From Spartobacteria bacterium (GTDB lineage: Bacteria > Verrucomicrobiota > Verrucomicrobiia > Chthoniobacterales > UBA6821), in the NCBI GenBank assembly GCA_947471565.1, contig CANIVT010000010.1, positions 20,803-84,802 of the forward strand: a stretch of 64,000 nt of DNA, given 5' to 3'. Under the pieces are notes generated by a model. The model had not been told where the DNA came from, did no database searches, and saw nothing but the letters and a program-made list of their open reading frames with translations. Positions within the stretch are counted from its first letter, which is position 1; each line of letters opens with the position of its first letter. The position numbers were made by a program, and so were the translations under genes. Positions 9,032 through 18,501 of the stretch are shown here, piece by piece.

Positions 9032-9490
9032 ATGAAATATCTCCTTCCGACAATTCAGGCCCTCCTTCTCTCGGTCTGCACACTGCAGGCGGCGCCAACG
9101 GCCCAGACCAACCTCCCCAAGGCGACCCTCACCCTGGGATCGGAGTCACTGATTGCGCAGATCGCCGCAGACGATCCATCGCGCGAACGGGGGCTCATGT
9201 CGCGGACCAACCTCGCCGAGAACGAGGCGATGCTCTTTGTCTTTCCTACCCCACGATCCGTCGCATTCTGGATGAAAGACACACCGACACCGCTCTCGAT
9301 CGCCTACGTCGGCCCCTCGGGGCGGATCTTCGAGATCCATGACATGAAGCCCTTTGACGAAACTCCGATTCCGAGCGCCTCCGGCGCGGTCGTCTACGCC
9401 ATCGAAACACCCCTAGGGTGGTTCACCAAACACGGCGTGCTGGCAGGGAGCATGGTCGGAGGCCTTCCTTCCCCCTCGACAGCGAAGTAG
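9032..9490 (+). CDS. Secreted DUF192 family protein
   Basis: A 152-residue protein with an N-terminal signal peptide (about 1-21, ending VCTLQAA). The DUF192 core runs from about 35 to 140: the family pattern RERGLMSRTNLAENEAMLFVF is followed by VAFWMKDTPTPLSIAYV and then GVVYAIE-like and G-W/F-x-K-x-G-V motifs near the end. DUF192 proteins are small periplasmic or secreted beta-barrel proteins of unclear biochemical role. The start at 9032 is chosen because it begins with the signal sequence; the upstream open frame has no similarity. It is divergent from actA. Confidence 0.85.
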   Translation: MKYLLPTIQALLLSVCTLQAAPTAQTNLPKATLTLGSESLIAQIAADDPSRERGLMSRTNLAENEAMLFVFPTPRSVAFWMKDTPTPLSIAYVGPSGRIFEIHDMKPFDETPIPSASGAVVYAIETPLGWFTKHGVLAGSMVGGLPSPSTAK

Positions 9491-9531
9491 GACCCTCCCT
9501 CGGTGAGCGCGGCACTAGCCTGCCGCTTTAT

Positions 9532-10272
9532 TTAGGAGGAAAAGTGATTTCCGGTGATGCCGTGGTAAATCCCTTCCCAGATTTTTTGTCCGATGGGATT
9601 GCTGATGGAGGTCATTTCTTGAGCTCCGAACGCAAGAGTCATGGCAATCGCGACCGCAAGCATAGGTTTCCAAAACGGAATAGGTGTCGCTTTGCTCAAG
9701 GCTACGGCGATGCAGTACCCCTGCCAGATCATCATTAGAATCTCGATGGCGTATTGGATGGGATCCCACAAGATCCTGGGCAAGATCCAATCAATTGCCA
9801 TGTCGAGTATTGCTTGAAGCAAGCAGACCAAGATGGATGTATAGGCAACAACACGGAAAACGGATTGAAAAGCCACCGACCCTGCCCTCAAAACCCTGAG
9901 AGCGATGAATACCACGATTGAAAAAAGGAATAGGGGAGCAATCGTAAACACCAGTCCCGAGGGAACCCATGGAAGAGCAAAGCTCAAAGAGTTTAGAAAA
10001 TTCTTAAAATCCGCCACTTTGATCCAAAGGATCCCGTTAGTAAGCAAAAGCACACCCACCACGGTGATTCCGGTTGCCAGCAGATTTAGCAAGATCGGGT
10101 TCCAATAGCCGCCATCCCAACGAAAATTAGAAAATGTCTCCGAAGGACGGAACATCACGCCCTTGATCGTAAGGAAGATTGATTTGAAAAATCCAACTTC
10201 TCCACGCCTCTCCCATGCAGGCTCCAATGAAAGATTTCCGTCATCGCCCGCGGGCGCAGTATCTCGATTCAT
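9532..10272 (-). CDS. Yip1-like multi-pass membrane protein
   Basis: A 246-residue protein with a polar N-terminus (about 1-30) and five to six hydrophobic segments between about 60 and 235. The N-terminal motif IKGVMFRPSETFSNFR matches the beginning of YIP1/DUF1282-type domains, where a P-x-x-x-F motif precedes the first membrane span. The GFFKS and WDGGYWNPILLNLL stretches also fit. The function of bacterial Yip1-domain proteins is not established. The start at 10272 (MNRDTAP) is preferred over an upstream in-frame Met because the upstream part lies in hairpin-repeat DNA. It is probably a single-gene unit. Confidence 0.65.
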   Translation of the reverse strand: MNRDTAPAGDDGNLSLEPAWERRGEVGFFKSIFLTIKGVMFRPSETFSNFRWDGGYWNPILLNLLATGITVVGVLLLTNGILWIKVADFKNFLNSLSFALPWVPSGLVFTIAPLFLFSIVVFIALRVLRAGSVAFQSVFRVVAYTSILVCLLQAILDMAIDWILPRILWDPIQYAIEILMMIWQGYCIAVALSKATPIPFWKPMLAVAIAMTLAFGAQEMTSISNPIGQKIWEGIYHGITGNHFSS

Positions 10273-10328
10273 TGGCGCCTCCTTTATGGACTCTCTGTCG
10301 CTTTCGTCAAGGCGCAGGGATTTTAGAT

Positions 10329-10394
10329 GCGGGGCAAGGCGCGTGAGCGACGCTGTAGTTTTCCTACAGCGAGCGAACAGCAACAAAGCCCCGC
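10329..10394. repeat. Nested hairpin repeat between rng and the Yip1-like gene
   Basis: An outer inverted repeat GCGGGGC (10329-10335) pairs with GCCCCGC (10388-10394). Inside it GCTGTAG (10352-10358) pairs with CTACAGC (10364-10370) over a 5-nt loop. It lies just downstream of the rng stop and may terminate the mre-rng transcript, although there is no clear T-run. A related GTAG-TTTG-CTAC hairpin occurs at about 20205-20235. Confidence 0.6.
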
Positions 10395-10413
10395 GCTAAA
10401 AGCACAAGCCCTG

Positions 10414-11997
10414 TTAAACCTTCAGCTCTTCGTTGGTCTGAGCATTCGCCACCGAAAACTTCTCCACATGGAGCGTCGGGTCGGACTTGAAGGTCAGGCG
10501 GCCGGCGTATTTGCGCTCGATATCGATGAGGAGCTCCTCGTCCTCGGTGCGAAGGCGGTTGAGCAGCTCGGGATGGACGGTGATCTTGAACTCGTGGATC
10601 TCTTCCTGGTGACGCTTCATCAGCGTGTGGAGCGCGCGCTGGAGTTCCACGCTCATGGTCATGGGGCTCTTGACGACACCCTTACCGGCGCAGTTGGGGC
10701 AGTTCACGTAGAGTGAGCTGGCAAGGCTTTCCTGCGCGCGCTGGCGGGTCATCTCCATGAGTCCGAGCGCAGAGATGGGCAGTACGTGGGTGCGGGCCTT
10801 GTCACGGCGGAGGCGATCGCGCATGCGCTGGTAGACGGCCTGCTGGTCCTTCCGGTTCTTCATGTCGATGAAGTCGACGACGATGAGTCCGCCGATGTTG
10901 CGCAGACGAAGCTGGCGGGCCACCTCGTCGGCGGCCTCCATGTTGGTCTGGAAGATGGTCTTGTCCATGTCCTTGCTTCCCTTATTGCGGCCGGTGTTCA
11001 CGTCGACGGCGATCATCGCCTCGGTCTCGTCGATGACGAGGTAACCGCCGCACGGGAGCCAGACCTGACGCAGGAAGGCGCTGTCGATCTGCGACTGGAC
11101 GGCGAAGTTGTCGAAGATCGGCTTCTGACCGCTGTAGAAGTGGATCGATTTCTTCGCACGCTTGGAGATCGGGGCGACGAGTTCCTGCATCCGCTCGGCG
11201 GCCTTGATGTCGTCGACATGGACGGCGTCGACGCTCTCGGTGAGAAGATCGCGCACGGTGCGCTCGACGAGATCGGGCTCGAGCATGAGTGTCGAGGCAG
11301 TCTTGTTCTCAGCCATTCCCTGCTCGACCTGACGCCACTGGTCGAGCAACAGACCGAGGTCGCGGACAAAGAAGCGGGCCTTCTGCCCCTCGCCGGCCGT
11401 GCGGATGATGATGCCCATTCCCTCGGGGAGGGTGAGCTCGGTGAGGATCTTGCGCAGGCGGGCCCTCTCCTTGGGGTCCTCGATCTTGCGGGAGATACCG
11501 CACTGGTCATTGAAGGGCATGAGGACCATGTAGCGTCCTGCGAGCGAGATATTGGTGGTGATGCGGGGACCCTTGGTACCGATCGGCCCTTTGGTCACCT
11601 GGACCATGATCTCGCTGCCGACGGGGTAGACGTTGGGGATGTCCTTGGCGGTGAGTTTCTTCTTGGAGGGGGCGGGCTTGCCGGAGCGCTGGACCGCCTC
11701 GATGCCGCTGTCGAGAGCGGCCGGGATGGCGTCCCAGAAGTGGAGGAAGGCGTTCTTCTCGAAGCCGATGTCGACGAACATGGCCTTGAGCCCGTGTTCG
11801 ATGTTGCGGATCTTCCCCTTGAAGATGCCACCAACGATGTTGCGCTCGCTGTCTCGCTCGATGGAATATTCCTCGAGCTTGCCGTCCTCGAGGAGGGCGA
11901 CGCGTTTCTCCAGCTTCTCGCAGCTGACGATAAGTTCGATGCGGGGGCCGTTTTTCTTCATGCCGAGGAATTTTTTGACAGTATCGATGATGCTCAT
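10414..11997 (-). CDS. rng: Ribonuclease G/E family endoribonuclease
   Basis: A 527-residue RNase E/G family protein, close to RNase G length and lacking the long C-terminal scaffold of RNase E. It has the N-terminal S1-like segment (IFKGKIRNIEHGLKAMFVDIG, about 58-78), the catalytic region with DVNTGRNKGSKD and DFIDMKNRKDQ, and the Zn-link CPNCAGKG at about 431-438 that joins subunits. The family cleaves single-stranded RNA in 16S rRNA maturation and mRNA decay. It is the last gene of the mreB-mreC-mreD-mrdA-rng cluster; mreBCD-rng linkage is also known in enterobacteria. The gap to mrdA is about 155 bp, so a separate promoter is possible. Confidence 0.93.
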   Translation of the reverse strand: MSIIDTVKKFLGMKKNGPRIELIVSCEKLEKRVALLEDGKLEEYSIERDSERNIVGGIFKGKIRNIEHGLKAMFVDIGFEKNAFLHFWDAIPAALDSGIEAVQRSGKPAPSKKKLTAKDIPNVYPVGSEIMVQVTKGPIGTKGPRITTNISLAGRYMVLMPFNDQCGISRKIEDPKERARLRKILTELTLPEGMGIIIRTAGEGQKARFFVRDLGLLLDQWRQVEQGMAENKTASTLMLEPDLVERTVRDLLTESVDAVHVDDIKAAERMQELVAPISKRAKKSIHFYSGQKPIFDNFAVQSQIDSAFLRQVWLPCGGYLVIDETEAMIAVDVNTGRNKGSKDMDKTIFQTNMEAADEVARQLRLRNIGGLIVVDFIDMKNRKDQQAVYQRMRDRLRRDKARTHVLPISALGLMEMTRQRAQESLASSLYVNCPNCAGKGVVKSPMTMSVELQRALHTLMKRHQEEIHEFKITVHPELLNRLRTEDEELLIDIERKYAGRLTFKSDPTLHVEKFSVANAQTNEELKV

Positions 11998-12152
11998 GAT
12001 GGGTCGGTGTTTAGGATTTTAGACTGAAGGTTGTGAGGTCTGAGGGTTTGCGTGAGTTCGATGGGTGAATTTTGACGGGGAGTTTGATGTTGGTGGATTT
12101 GGAAATTTGCTTGGTTCGGTTGCTAAAAGTCTAAGGTCTTCAGCCGATTTGC

Positions 12153-14354
12153 TTAATTGGATTGCTTGGGTGCGGCGGAGCGGCCTCCGCCAAGGAAGTT
12201 GAAAAATTTCTGCAGGCCGTTCGGCTGCTGTTTCTGGCGGTTGTTGGCACGGCTGTCCGCATCGTCGCTGATGTCGGGCTTGGCCGCCGAGGTGCCGTTG
12301 CCGGACTCACCGCCGGGTTGGTCGGATTGCGATGGGATGTCGGCCGGCGTCGCGTTGTCCGCACCGAACTGGGTGGGCTGGTCCTTTGCGAAATCGACTC
12401 CTGCGACCTGGTTAAAGTGGCCGAGGGCGGGTGGCAGGAATTCCAGTTTCACTTCCTGTCCCTTTTCCATTGCGAAAATCTGCTCGAGGATCTTCGCCGC
12501 GATGGGTGCGGCGACGGAACCTCCGGATTTGCCTCCCTGCACGAGGACGCAGACGACGTAACGAGGTTTGTCGTACGGGGCGAAGCTGACGAACCAGGTG
12601 TGGTAATCCTTGATCCCGCTGCGCCAGAACTGAGCAGTTCCCGTCTTGCCCGCGACCTCGATTCCCTTCACCCGCGCCTTGCGCGCGGTTCCATCGCCGT
12701 CGTTGACCACACGCCACATTCCCTTGCGAACTTTCTCAAACTGTTCGGCCGTGATTCCGGAATCCTTCAGGAAGTCGGCGGTTGCCTTGGGCGGCTCCTC
12801 CTTCACGACGGCACCATCCTGGGCGACGACTTTCTTCACGAGCGAGGGGCGGTAGACGGTTCCCCCGTTGGCCACGGTGGCCGTGACATCGGCCATCTGG
12901 AGAGGAGAGGCCAGCACGTCGCCCTGACCGATCGCCGTATTGGCGGTGTGCCCCGGGCTCCACCGGTCCCTTGGTCTCGCCTGCACAAGCCAAGCCGGAC
13001 CGGGAATGATGCCGTTGGCCTCGTTATTGAGCGGCAGTCCCGTTTTTTTCCCGAGTCCGAGCATGGCGCTGACCGTATCGATCTGATCGATGCCGGCGGC
13101 ATTGCCGTACTGGTAGAAGAAGGGATCGCAGGAGTTCTTCAACGCCGTGGAGAGATCCTGATGGCCGTGCGGCGGAAGCGGAGGGGTCGCGGTGAGCACC
13201 CAGCACTTCATGTACTTGTTGCCGTACTGCACGCCGCCGGAGCAGTCGAATTCCTTGTTCCCAACCCCGGCCCTGATCCCGGCGAGCGCGGTGCAGAGCT
13301 TGAAGGTGGAACCGGGCGCGTAGGCGTTGATCGCTCGATTCATGAGCGGATCGGTCCGGTCACTGGCGAGCTTTTCCCAGTCCGTTTTCGAGATCGAGGG
13401 GACGAACTGGTTCGGGTCAAAGGAGGGGACCGAGGCCATCGCGAGGATCTCGCCGGTGTTGGGGTCAAGGACGACGGCAGCCCCCCGCCCGACGACGCGC
13501 ATCGCCTTCTCCACGACCTGCTGGATGCGGGCGTCGATGGTAAGGAGGATCTTTGCACCTTGTGTCGGCTCGATGCGGGAGGTCTCCCCGTCAATGACGC
13601 CTCGAGCGTTGCGCTGGAGGAAACGGGTTCCGGCCTTGCCCTTCAGGTCATCGTCAAAGGCCTGCTCGATCTGCGCCTTCCCCTCAATGTCGGGCTGGTA
13701 AAAGCTGAACTGCGCCGCCTCGTCCTTGTCGATGTCCTTGGGCACGCCGACGTAACCGAAGAGGTGCGCTGCCAGAGCCCCGTAGACGTAGTGCCGGACG
13801 GGCTTGAGCGTGACCGTGACGCCGGGGAGGTTCAGGTTGTTCTCGCTGAAGCGGGCCATCGTCTCGAAGTCGAGATCCTGACGGTAGACGAACGGCACCT
13901 CGGAGTTGTCGCGGAAGTGGACCTGGAGCTTGCGGGTGTTGTAGTCGCCGGCAAGGCCGAGCTTCTCAAGATTGGGAACGATCGACTCATTGACGATCTT
14001 AACGATGTCGGGCTCCTCCTTGAGCGCGCGCATCCCGTGATCGAGTCCCCAGTATTTGCGCTTGGGGACGGACCCATGCTCCTCTTTCCAGGCTCGGACG
14101 ATATCGGGAAGATAGAACTCCACTTCCATGCTGGCACGGTTCTCCACCAGCGGAATACCGTTGCGGTCGCAGATCTCACCGCGCACCGCCGGCAACCGGA
14201 CCGTCAGCTGGGAGTGACCCTTGATGCGGGACTTGTAGGCATCGCCTTTGATGATCTGGACATACCACATCCTCCCCAGCAGCAACGCCATGGCCGCTCC
14301 GATGAGGATCGCCAGCACGGCGATCTTGGATGTGGAATCGTCGTCGCGCCTCAT
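12153..14354 (-). CDS. mrdA: Penicillin-binding protein 2, peptidoglycan transpeptidase
   Basis: A 733-residue class B PBP that cross-links peptidoglycan during cell elongation. It has an N-terminal membrane anchor (about 10-30), a dimerisation domain from about 50 to 230 (PAVRGEICDRNGIPL), and a transpeptidase domain with the Ser-x-x-Lys motif in APGSTFKLCTAL (about 350), the Ser-x-Asp motif in KNSCDPFFYQYG, and KTGTAQFW at about 573. The C-terminal 80 residues are Gln/Pro/Ser-rich and probably disordered. The start at 14354 (MRRDDDS) is 4 bp after the mreD stop. rodA, the usual partner glycosyltransferase gene, is not next to it. Confidence 0.94.
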   Translation of the reverse strand: MRRDDDSTSKIAVLAILIGAAMALLLGRMWYVQIIKGDAYKSRIKGHSQLTVRLPAVRGEICDRNGIPLVENRASMEVEFYLPDIVRAWKEEHGSVPKRKYWGLDHGMRALKEEPDIVKIVNESIVPNLEKLGLAGDYNTRKLQVHFRDNSEVPFVYRQDLDFETMARFSENNLNLPGVTVTLKPVRHYVYGALAAHLFGYVGVPKDIDKDEAAQFSFYQPDIEGKAQIEQAFDDDLKGKAGTRFLQRNARGVIDGETSRIEPTQGAKILLTIDARIQQVVEKAMRVVGRGAAVVLDPNTGEILAMASVPSFDPNQFVPSISKTDWEKLASDRTDPLMNRAINAYAPGSTFKLCTALAGIRAGVGNKEFDCSGGVQYGNKYMKCWVLTATPPLPPHGHQDLSTALKNSCDPFFYQYGNAAGIDQIDTVSAMLGLGKKTGLPLNNEANGIIPGPAWLVQARPRDRWSPGHTANTAIGQGDVLASPLQMADVTATVANGGTVYRPSLVKKVVAQDGAVVKEEPPKATADFLKDSGITAEQFEKVRKGMWRVVNDGDGTARKARVKGIEVAGKTGTAQFWRSGIKDYHTWFVSFAPYDKPRYVVCVLVQGGKSGGSVAAPIAAKILEQIFAMEKGQEVKLEFLPPALGHFNQVAGVDFAKDQPTQFGADNATPADIPSQSDQPGGESGNGTSAAKPDISDDADSRANNRQKQQPNGLQKFFNFLGGGRSAAPKQSN

Positions 14355-14358
14355 GATG

Positions 14359-14916
14359 TCAGTGGGCAGGACCCTTGGGCATCCCCCCCGCCTGTGCCTC
14401 GTCGGCGGCAAGAGGAACAAAGCTGCACAGCAGGAGATACAGGAGCGGCGCAAGCAGGATCGCGGCGACCGAAGGAACAGCAATCCGCATCAGGATGGAA
14501 AGATCGACGGGAAAGCCTCCGCGCTTGATGCAAAGCGTCAGGAACTGTCCGGCAATCATCGTGAACGTCACCAGGGCTCCGCCGACAGCATGCAGCTCCC
14601 AACTCATCCCCCGGGTCGCCTCGCTCGCCATCTGGAGCACGATTGTCCACCCCAGGAAGAACACAACGGGGAGCGTCAGTCCGATCTCGGACTGCCCCGC
14701 CTGCACCTGGAGCAGCATCAATCCCTGGAGCAAGGCAGCCAAGAGCGCGAACCCAAGGGCTGGTACCAGCGGCAGCGCCAGCACCCCGAAGGCGAAGACG
14801 ACAGGGAAGAGCAGAAGGCGCTCGCCGAAGGGAGGGAGCGACGGGAGAAGATCCTGCACCGCCAGCGAAAGCGGCAGCAAGAGCGCGAGGATCAGAAAGA
14901 GGAAAACGCGGTTCAT
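14359..14916 (-). CDS. mreD: Rod shape-determining protein MreD
   Basis: A 185-residue, almost entirely hydrophobic protein with five to six predicted membrane spans, in the position and of the size of MreD in the elongasome operon. Sequence conservation in MreD is low, so the call rests on size, topology and its place between mreC and mrdA. It overlaps mreC by 4 bp (ATGA) and ends 4 bp before mrdA. Confidence 0.85.
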   Translation of the reverse strand: MNRVFLFLILALLLPLSLAVQDLLPSLPPFGERLLLFPVVFAFGVLALPLVPALGFALLAALLQGLMLLQVQAGQSEIGLTLPVVFFLGWTIVLQMASEATRGMSWELHAVGGALVTFTMIAGQFLTLCIKRGGFPVDLSILMRIAVPSVAAILLAPLLYLLLCSFVPLAADEAQAGGMPKGPAH

Positions 14917-15710
14917 TTCGCCCCCGTGACGACGAAGACCTCCTCGAGCGACGCCGGATCGGCGGCGGGGTCGAGGACGGCCATGCCGTCGAGTTCGCGG
15001 GCGCGGAAACTTTTCACCGTGCCGAGCGCGATCCCCGAGGGGAAGATCCCCCCGCTCACGCCCGCCGTGTAAACTTTCTGCCCGGGCTGAAGATCAGCCA
15101 GTTTGCTCAAAAAGGTCAGCTGCAACTCCCCTCCGGGGCTGCGCGTTCCGGCGACAATCCCCTGCTCCTTGGTGCCCTCCACCTTGGCCGCCACTTTGCA
15201 ATTCTCGTCGGTCACAAGGAGGACTTCCGAAACGCTGTCTGAAACGGCCGTTGTCTTGCCCACCAATCCCTTGTCGGTGATGACCGGCATATCGGCCGCA
15301 ATCCCGTCGCGTGCGCCCCGGTTGATTTTGACCGTGCTCCACCAGACACCGGCATCGTGGCCGATCACCGTGGCGGGAACGAGGCGGAACGAGGAGCGCT
15401 CCCGGTAGCCGAGAATTTCGCGCAGGTGATTGTTCTCCTGCTGGAGATCACGAAGTCCATTATTCTCAGCTCGCAGTTTCCTGTTCTCGGCGAGAACACG
15501 GTCGTACTCGGCCTGAAGCTGATCAAGGGTCATCAGGTCCTTGCCGAGACTGCCGATGGAGCTTTTCACCGCGCCGCCGGAACGGCTGACCGGGGAGAGC
15601 AGTCCGAGCAGTCCCGACTTCAGGTGCAGGAGAGGACCCGCCTCAAGCGAGCAAAGGGCGATGGCAGCAACTGCCAACAGTACCAGTGCCGTGATCAGGA
15701 TTTTTTTCAT
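14913..15710 (-). CDS. mreC: Rod shape-determining protein MreC
   Basis: A 265-residue bitopic protein with an N-terminal transmembrane segment (about 4-24), a coiled coil at about 60-95 (LQAEYDRVLAENRKLRAEN), and the beta-rich MreC core from about 100 to 255, including ATVIGHDAGVWWSTVKINRG and the conserved MPVITDKGLVGK loop. It links MreB filaments to periplasmic wall synthesis. It follows mreB by about 70 bp and overlaps mreD. Confidence 0.95.
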   Translation of the reverse strand: MKKILITALVLLAVAAIALCSLEAGPLLHLKSGLLGLLSPVSRSGGAVKSSIGSLGKDLMTLDQLQAEYDRVLAENRKLRAENNGLRDLQQENNHLREILGYRERSSFRLVPATVIGHDAGVWWSTVKINRGARDGIAADMPVITDKGLVGKTTAVSDSVSEVLLVTDENCKVAAKVEGTKEQGIVAGTRSPGGELQLTFLSKLADLQPGQKVYTAGVSGGIFPSGIALGTVKSFRARELDGMAVLDPAADPASLEEVFVVTGAK

Positions 15711-15783
15711 CGGATGGTTCCCCGGCGGGTCATCTCATCTGGGTGGAACGGGGCATACCGGGAATCCCGGCAGCCTTTCGGAA

Positions 15784-16821
15784 TCAGGCCCTCGGGCGAT
15801 CGGTTGCCGCGACGGCTCGCAGGAATTCGATCTCCTGAAGGGCTTTTCCGGTTCCCTCGGCAACGGCGCTGAGAGGATCCTCGGCGATATGCACGGGGAG
15901 ACCTGTCTCCTCGCCAATCAGCCTGTCGAGCCCACGCAGTAGGGCGCCGCCGCCAGCGAGAACCACGCCGCGGTCCACAAGGTCGGCCGAAAGCTCGGGA
16001 GGGCAGCGCTCGAGCGTGATACGGATCGCCTCGACGATGCGGGCGACCGGCTCGGAGAGGGCTTCACGGATTTCCTCCGAAGTGATGGTGATGGTCTTGG
16101 GGAGGCCGGCGACTTGGTCGCGGCCCTTGACCTCCATGGTCAGCTCTTTCTCGAGCTTGTAGGCGCTACCGAGGCGGAGCTTGATCTCCTCGGCTGTGCG
16201 CTCACCGATCATGAGATTGTAGACGCGCTTGAGGTACTGGACGATCGCCTCGTCAAGTTCATCGCCCGCAACGCGTACACTGCGGCTGAACACGATGCCG
16301 GCCAGAGAAATAATCGCCACCTCCGTGGTGCCGCCGCCGATATCGATGATCATGTTGGCTGCAGGATCGGTCACGGGAAGTCCGACGCCGATTGCTGCGG
16401 CCATCGGCTCCTCGATCAAGTAGACCTCGCGGGCACCGGCGTGCATGGCGGAGTCCTTCACCGCGCGCTTCTCTACCTCGGTGATGCCGCTCGGGACGGC
16501 CACGAGGACGCGGGGGCGAACGAAGCGGCGATGGCCGTGGGCCTTCTGGATGAAATGCCGTAGCATCGCCTCGGTGATCTCGAAATCGGCAATCACACCG
16601 TCCTTGAGCGGGCGGATGGCGGTGATGTTGCCGGGGGTTCGGCCGAGCATGCGTTTGGCCTCGTCGCCGACGGCAAGCACCTGGGTCGTGCCGGCCTTGA
16701 CCGCCACGATGGAAGGTTCGCGTAGGACAACACCCTTGTCCTTCACGTACACCAGGGTGTTTGCGGTACCGAGATCGATACCAATGTCGCTGGAAAGGAA
16801 ACCGAGAAGATTATTGAACAT
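15784..16821 (-). CDS. mreB: Rod shape-determining actin homologue MreB
   Basis: A 345-residue actin-fold ATPase. Phosphate-binding loops are visible as [16 protein letters not shown] near the N-terminus and [15 protein letters not shown] at about 160-175; the adenosine motif region contains [14 protein letters not shown] near 285-300. The ATG at 16821 ([12 protein letters not shown]) is chosen because it gives the usual MreB N-terminus; the longer frame adds 18 residues without similarity. It is the first gene of the elongasome operon and diverges from aroC, so the promoter lies in 16822-17018. Confidence 0.96.
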   Translation of the reverse strand: MFNNLLGFLSSDIGIDLGTANTLVYVKDKGVVLREPSIVAVKAGTTQVLAVGDEAKRMLGRTPGNITAIRPLKDGVIADFEITEAMLRHFIQKAHGHRRFVRPRVLVAVPSGITEVEKRAVKDSAMHAGAREVYLIEEPMAAAIGVGLPVTDPAANMIIDIGGGTTEVAIISLAGIVFSRSVRVAGDELDEAIVQYLKRVYNLMIGERTAEEIKLRLGSAYKLEKELTMEVKGRDQVAGLPKTITITSEEIREALSEPVARIVEAIRITLERCPPELSADLVDRGVVLAGGGALLRGLDRLIGEETGLPVHIAEDPLSAVAEGTGKALQEIEFLRAVAATDRPRA

Positions 16822-17018
16822 GTTTGGAAAAGGTTGACGTTGAAGGTGGTGGGCAGACGAAAGCGGGCGGAGCACGCCTCAGGGAGTGAGTGAGCGGCGC
16901 GGATGCAATCTCTTTTGGGACTCTATGGAATACGGGCTTGGGGAGATGGCGTCAAGCACCCCCGATCGGCGGATTTTGCGTGAACAGCGGTCCGGGTCGT
17001 TCATACTGAACTCTCTTT

Positions 17019-18107
17019 ATGTCCAGTATCTTCGGCACCCTGTTCCGAGTCTCCACCTGGGGCGAGTCCCATGGCGGTGGTGTCGGTTGCGTCATCGACG
17101 GTTGCCCCGCCCGGCTCCCCATCACAACGGAGGAAATACAGGTTGAATTGGACAGGAGACGCCCCGGCCAGAGCGATATCGTCACCCCGCGCCAGGAGGA
17201 GGACAAATGCCGGATTCTCTCCGGCGTTTTTCAGGGAAAAACCCTCGGAACCCCGATCCTCGTTGCCGTCGATAACAAGGACGCCCGCCCCTCGGCCTAC
17301 ACCGAGATGGAGACGATGTTCCGCCCCTCCCACGCCGACTACACCTATCAGACCAAATACGGCATTCGGAACTGGGAAGGTGGAGGCCGATCCTCCGCCC
17401 GTGAGACCATCGGGCGGGTTGCCGCCGGTGTGGTAGCGGCCAAGGTCGTCCGCACGCTCCATCCCTCCTACGAGGTCGTCGCCTGGGTGAAATCCATCCA
17501 TGACCTGTCCTCCGAAGTTGATCCCGCAACCGTCACTGTTTCCCAAGTCGACGCCACTCCCGTCCGCTGCCCTGATCCCAAGGTCGCCTCGGCCATGATC
17601 GATCGGATCAAGGAAGTCCGATCCAAGGGCGACAGCGTCGGAGGCGTGATCGAGTGCGTGATCCGGGGACTGCCTCCGGGGCTCGGGGAACCCGTCTTCG
17701 ACCGCCTCGAGGCCGACCTTGCCAAGGCGATGATGAGCCTCCCCGCCACCAAGGGTTTCGAGATCGGCAGCGGCTTCAGCGGAACCACTCTCACCGGCAG
17801 CCAGCACAACGATGCTTTCGTCATCGAAGGCGGCAAGGTCCACACGGCGACCAACCGCTCGGGCGGCGTGCAGGGCGGCATCAGCAATGGCGAACCGGTC
17901 CTCTTCCGCATTGCCTTCAAGCCGACCGCCACGATCGCGAAGGTCCAGCAGACCGTGACTGTCGAGGGCGAAGCCGCCGAACTCGCCGCCCGCGGCCGAC
18001 ACGACGCCTGCGTTCTGCCTCGCGCCGTTCCCATGGTGGAGGCCATGGCTCATCTTGTCATCTGCGACCACCTGCTCCGCCAGACCGGCCAGAATGTCCT
18101 CCCCTGA
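17019..18107 (+). CDS. aroC: Chorismate synthase
   Basis: A 362-residue FMN-dependent enzyme that converts 5-enolpyruvylshikimate-3-phosphate to chorismate, the last step of the shikimate pathway. Family signatures are [17 protein letters not shown] near the N-terminus, [12 protein letters not shown] at about 125-136, and [12 protein letters not shown] at about 283-294. The length is typical. It is divergent from mreB and its last 14 bp overlap a small downstream gene, so the two are probably co-translated. Confidence 0.97.
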   Translation: MSSIFGTLFRVSTWGESHGGGVGCVIDGCPARLPITTEEIQVELDRRRPGQSDIVTPRQEEDKCRILSGVFQGKTLGTPILVAVDNKDARPSAYTEMETMFRPSHADYTYQTKYGIRNWEGGGRSSARETIGRVAAGVVAAKVVRTLHPSYEVVAWVKSIHDLSSEVDPATVTVSQVDATPVRCPDPKVASAMIDRIKEVRSKGDSVGGVIECVIRGLPPGLGEPVFDRLEADLAKAMMSLPATKGFEIGSGFSGTTLTGSQHNDAFVIEGGKVHTATNRSGGVQGGISNGEPVLFRIAFKPTATIAKVQQTVTVEGEAAELAARGRHDACVLPRAVPMVEAMAHLVICDHLLRQTGQNVLP

Positions 18108-18357
18108 TCTTCTTCCCTTGGCGGAGGCTCTGCGCGAACGCCTTGCCGTCATCGCGGACCACGCTCACCGGGACAGCGACCAGAAGGGCCACCTCCAGCG
18201 GCTCATCGAGGTCTCAGGACGCATCGACATGTTGATCTCCACACTTCCCTCGCAGGATCTCGACCCCCAGTTCCGCCACTACTTGGAGAAAAAGAGTTAC
18301 GACAAGGCTCTGGCGTGGATCGAATCAGGCACCTCCGAAGGAGGCGCAGGTAAATAG
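18094..18357 (+). CDS. Small hypothetical protein coupled to aroC
   Basis: An 87-residue protein that is not recognised. It is predicted to be mostly helical and charged ([18 protein letters not shown], then [16 protein letters not shown] near the C-terminus) and has no signal peptide or membrane span. The ATG at 18094 is inside the end of aroC (14-bp overlap), which argues for translational coupling. The function is unknown. Confidence 0.6.
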   Translation: MSSPDLLPLAEALRERLAVIADHAHRDSDQKGHLQRLIEVSGRIDMLISTLPSQDLDPQFRHYLEKKSYDKALAWIESGTSEGGAGK

Positions 18358-18500
18358 ACTGAAGGCTGAAGGCTATTAGGGCAGAGCCCCATGCCTTGTC
18401 CCAACAGTCTTACAGGCTACAGCCTAACAGCCTTGTATCATCCCCTTGCGGCAGTTGATTTTAACCTTCAGCCTTCAGCCTTCAGCCTTTAGCCTTCTTT
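18357..18500. repeat. Inverted arrays of the GGCTGAA heptamer
   Basis: Two copies of a CTGAAGG-type heptamer begin at about 18359, and three or more inverted copies (CCTTCAG) lie at about 18466-18497, just before the Lrp gene. The arms could pair to form a long hairpin around a roughly 90-bp centre that also contains GGCTACAGCCTAACAGCC. The same heptamer family recurs at 31107-31150, 32605-32710 and 39662-39682. Confidence 0.7.
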
Positions 18501-18501
18501 T

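Noticed and set aside
12162..14528. 788-codon plus-strand open frame opposite mrdA
   Set aside because: It is an antisense shadow of a gene with complete catalytic motifs.
16970..17010. Sigma70-like promoter of aroC (TTGCGT ... CATACT)
   Set aside because: The spacing of 20 bp is too long and the boxes are weak.
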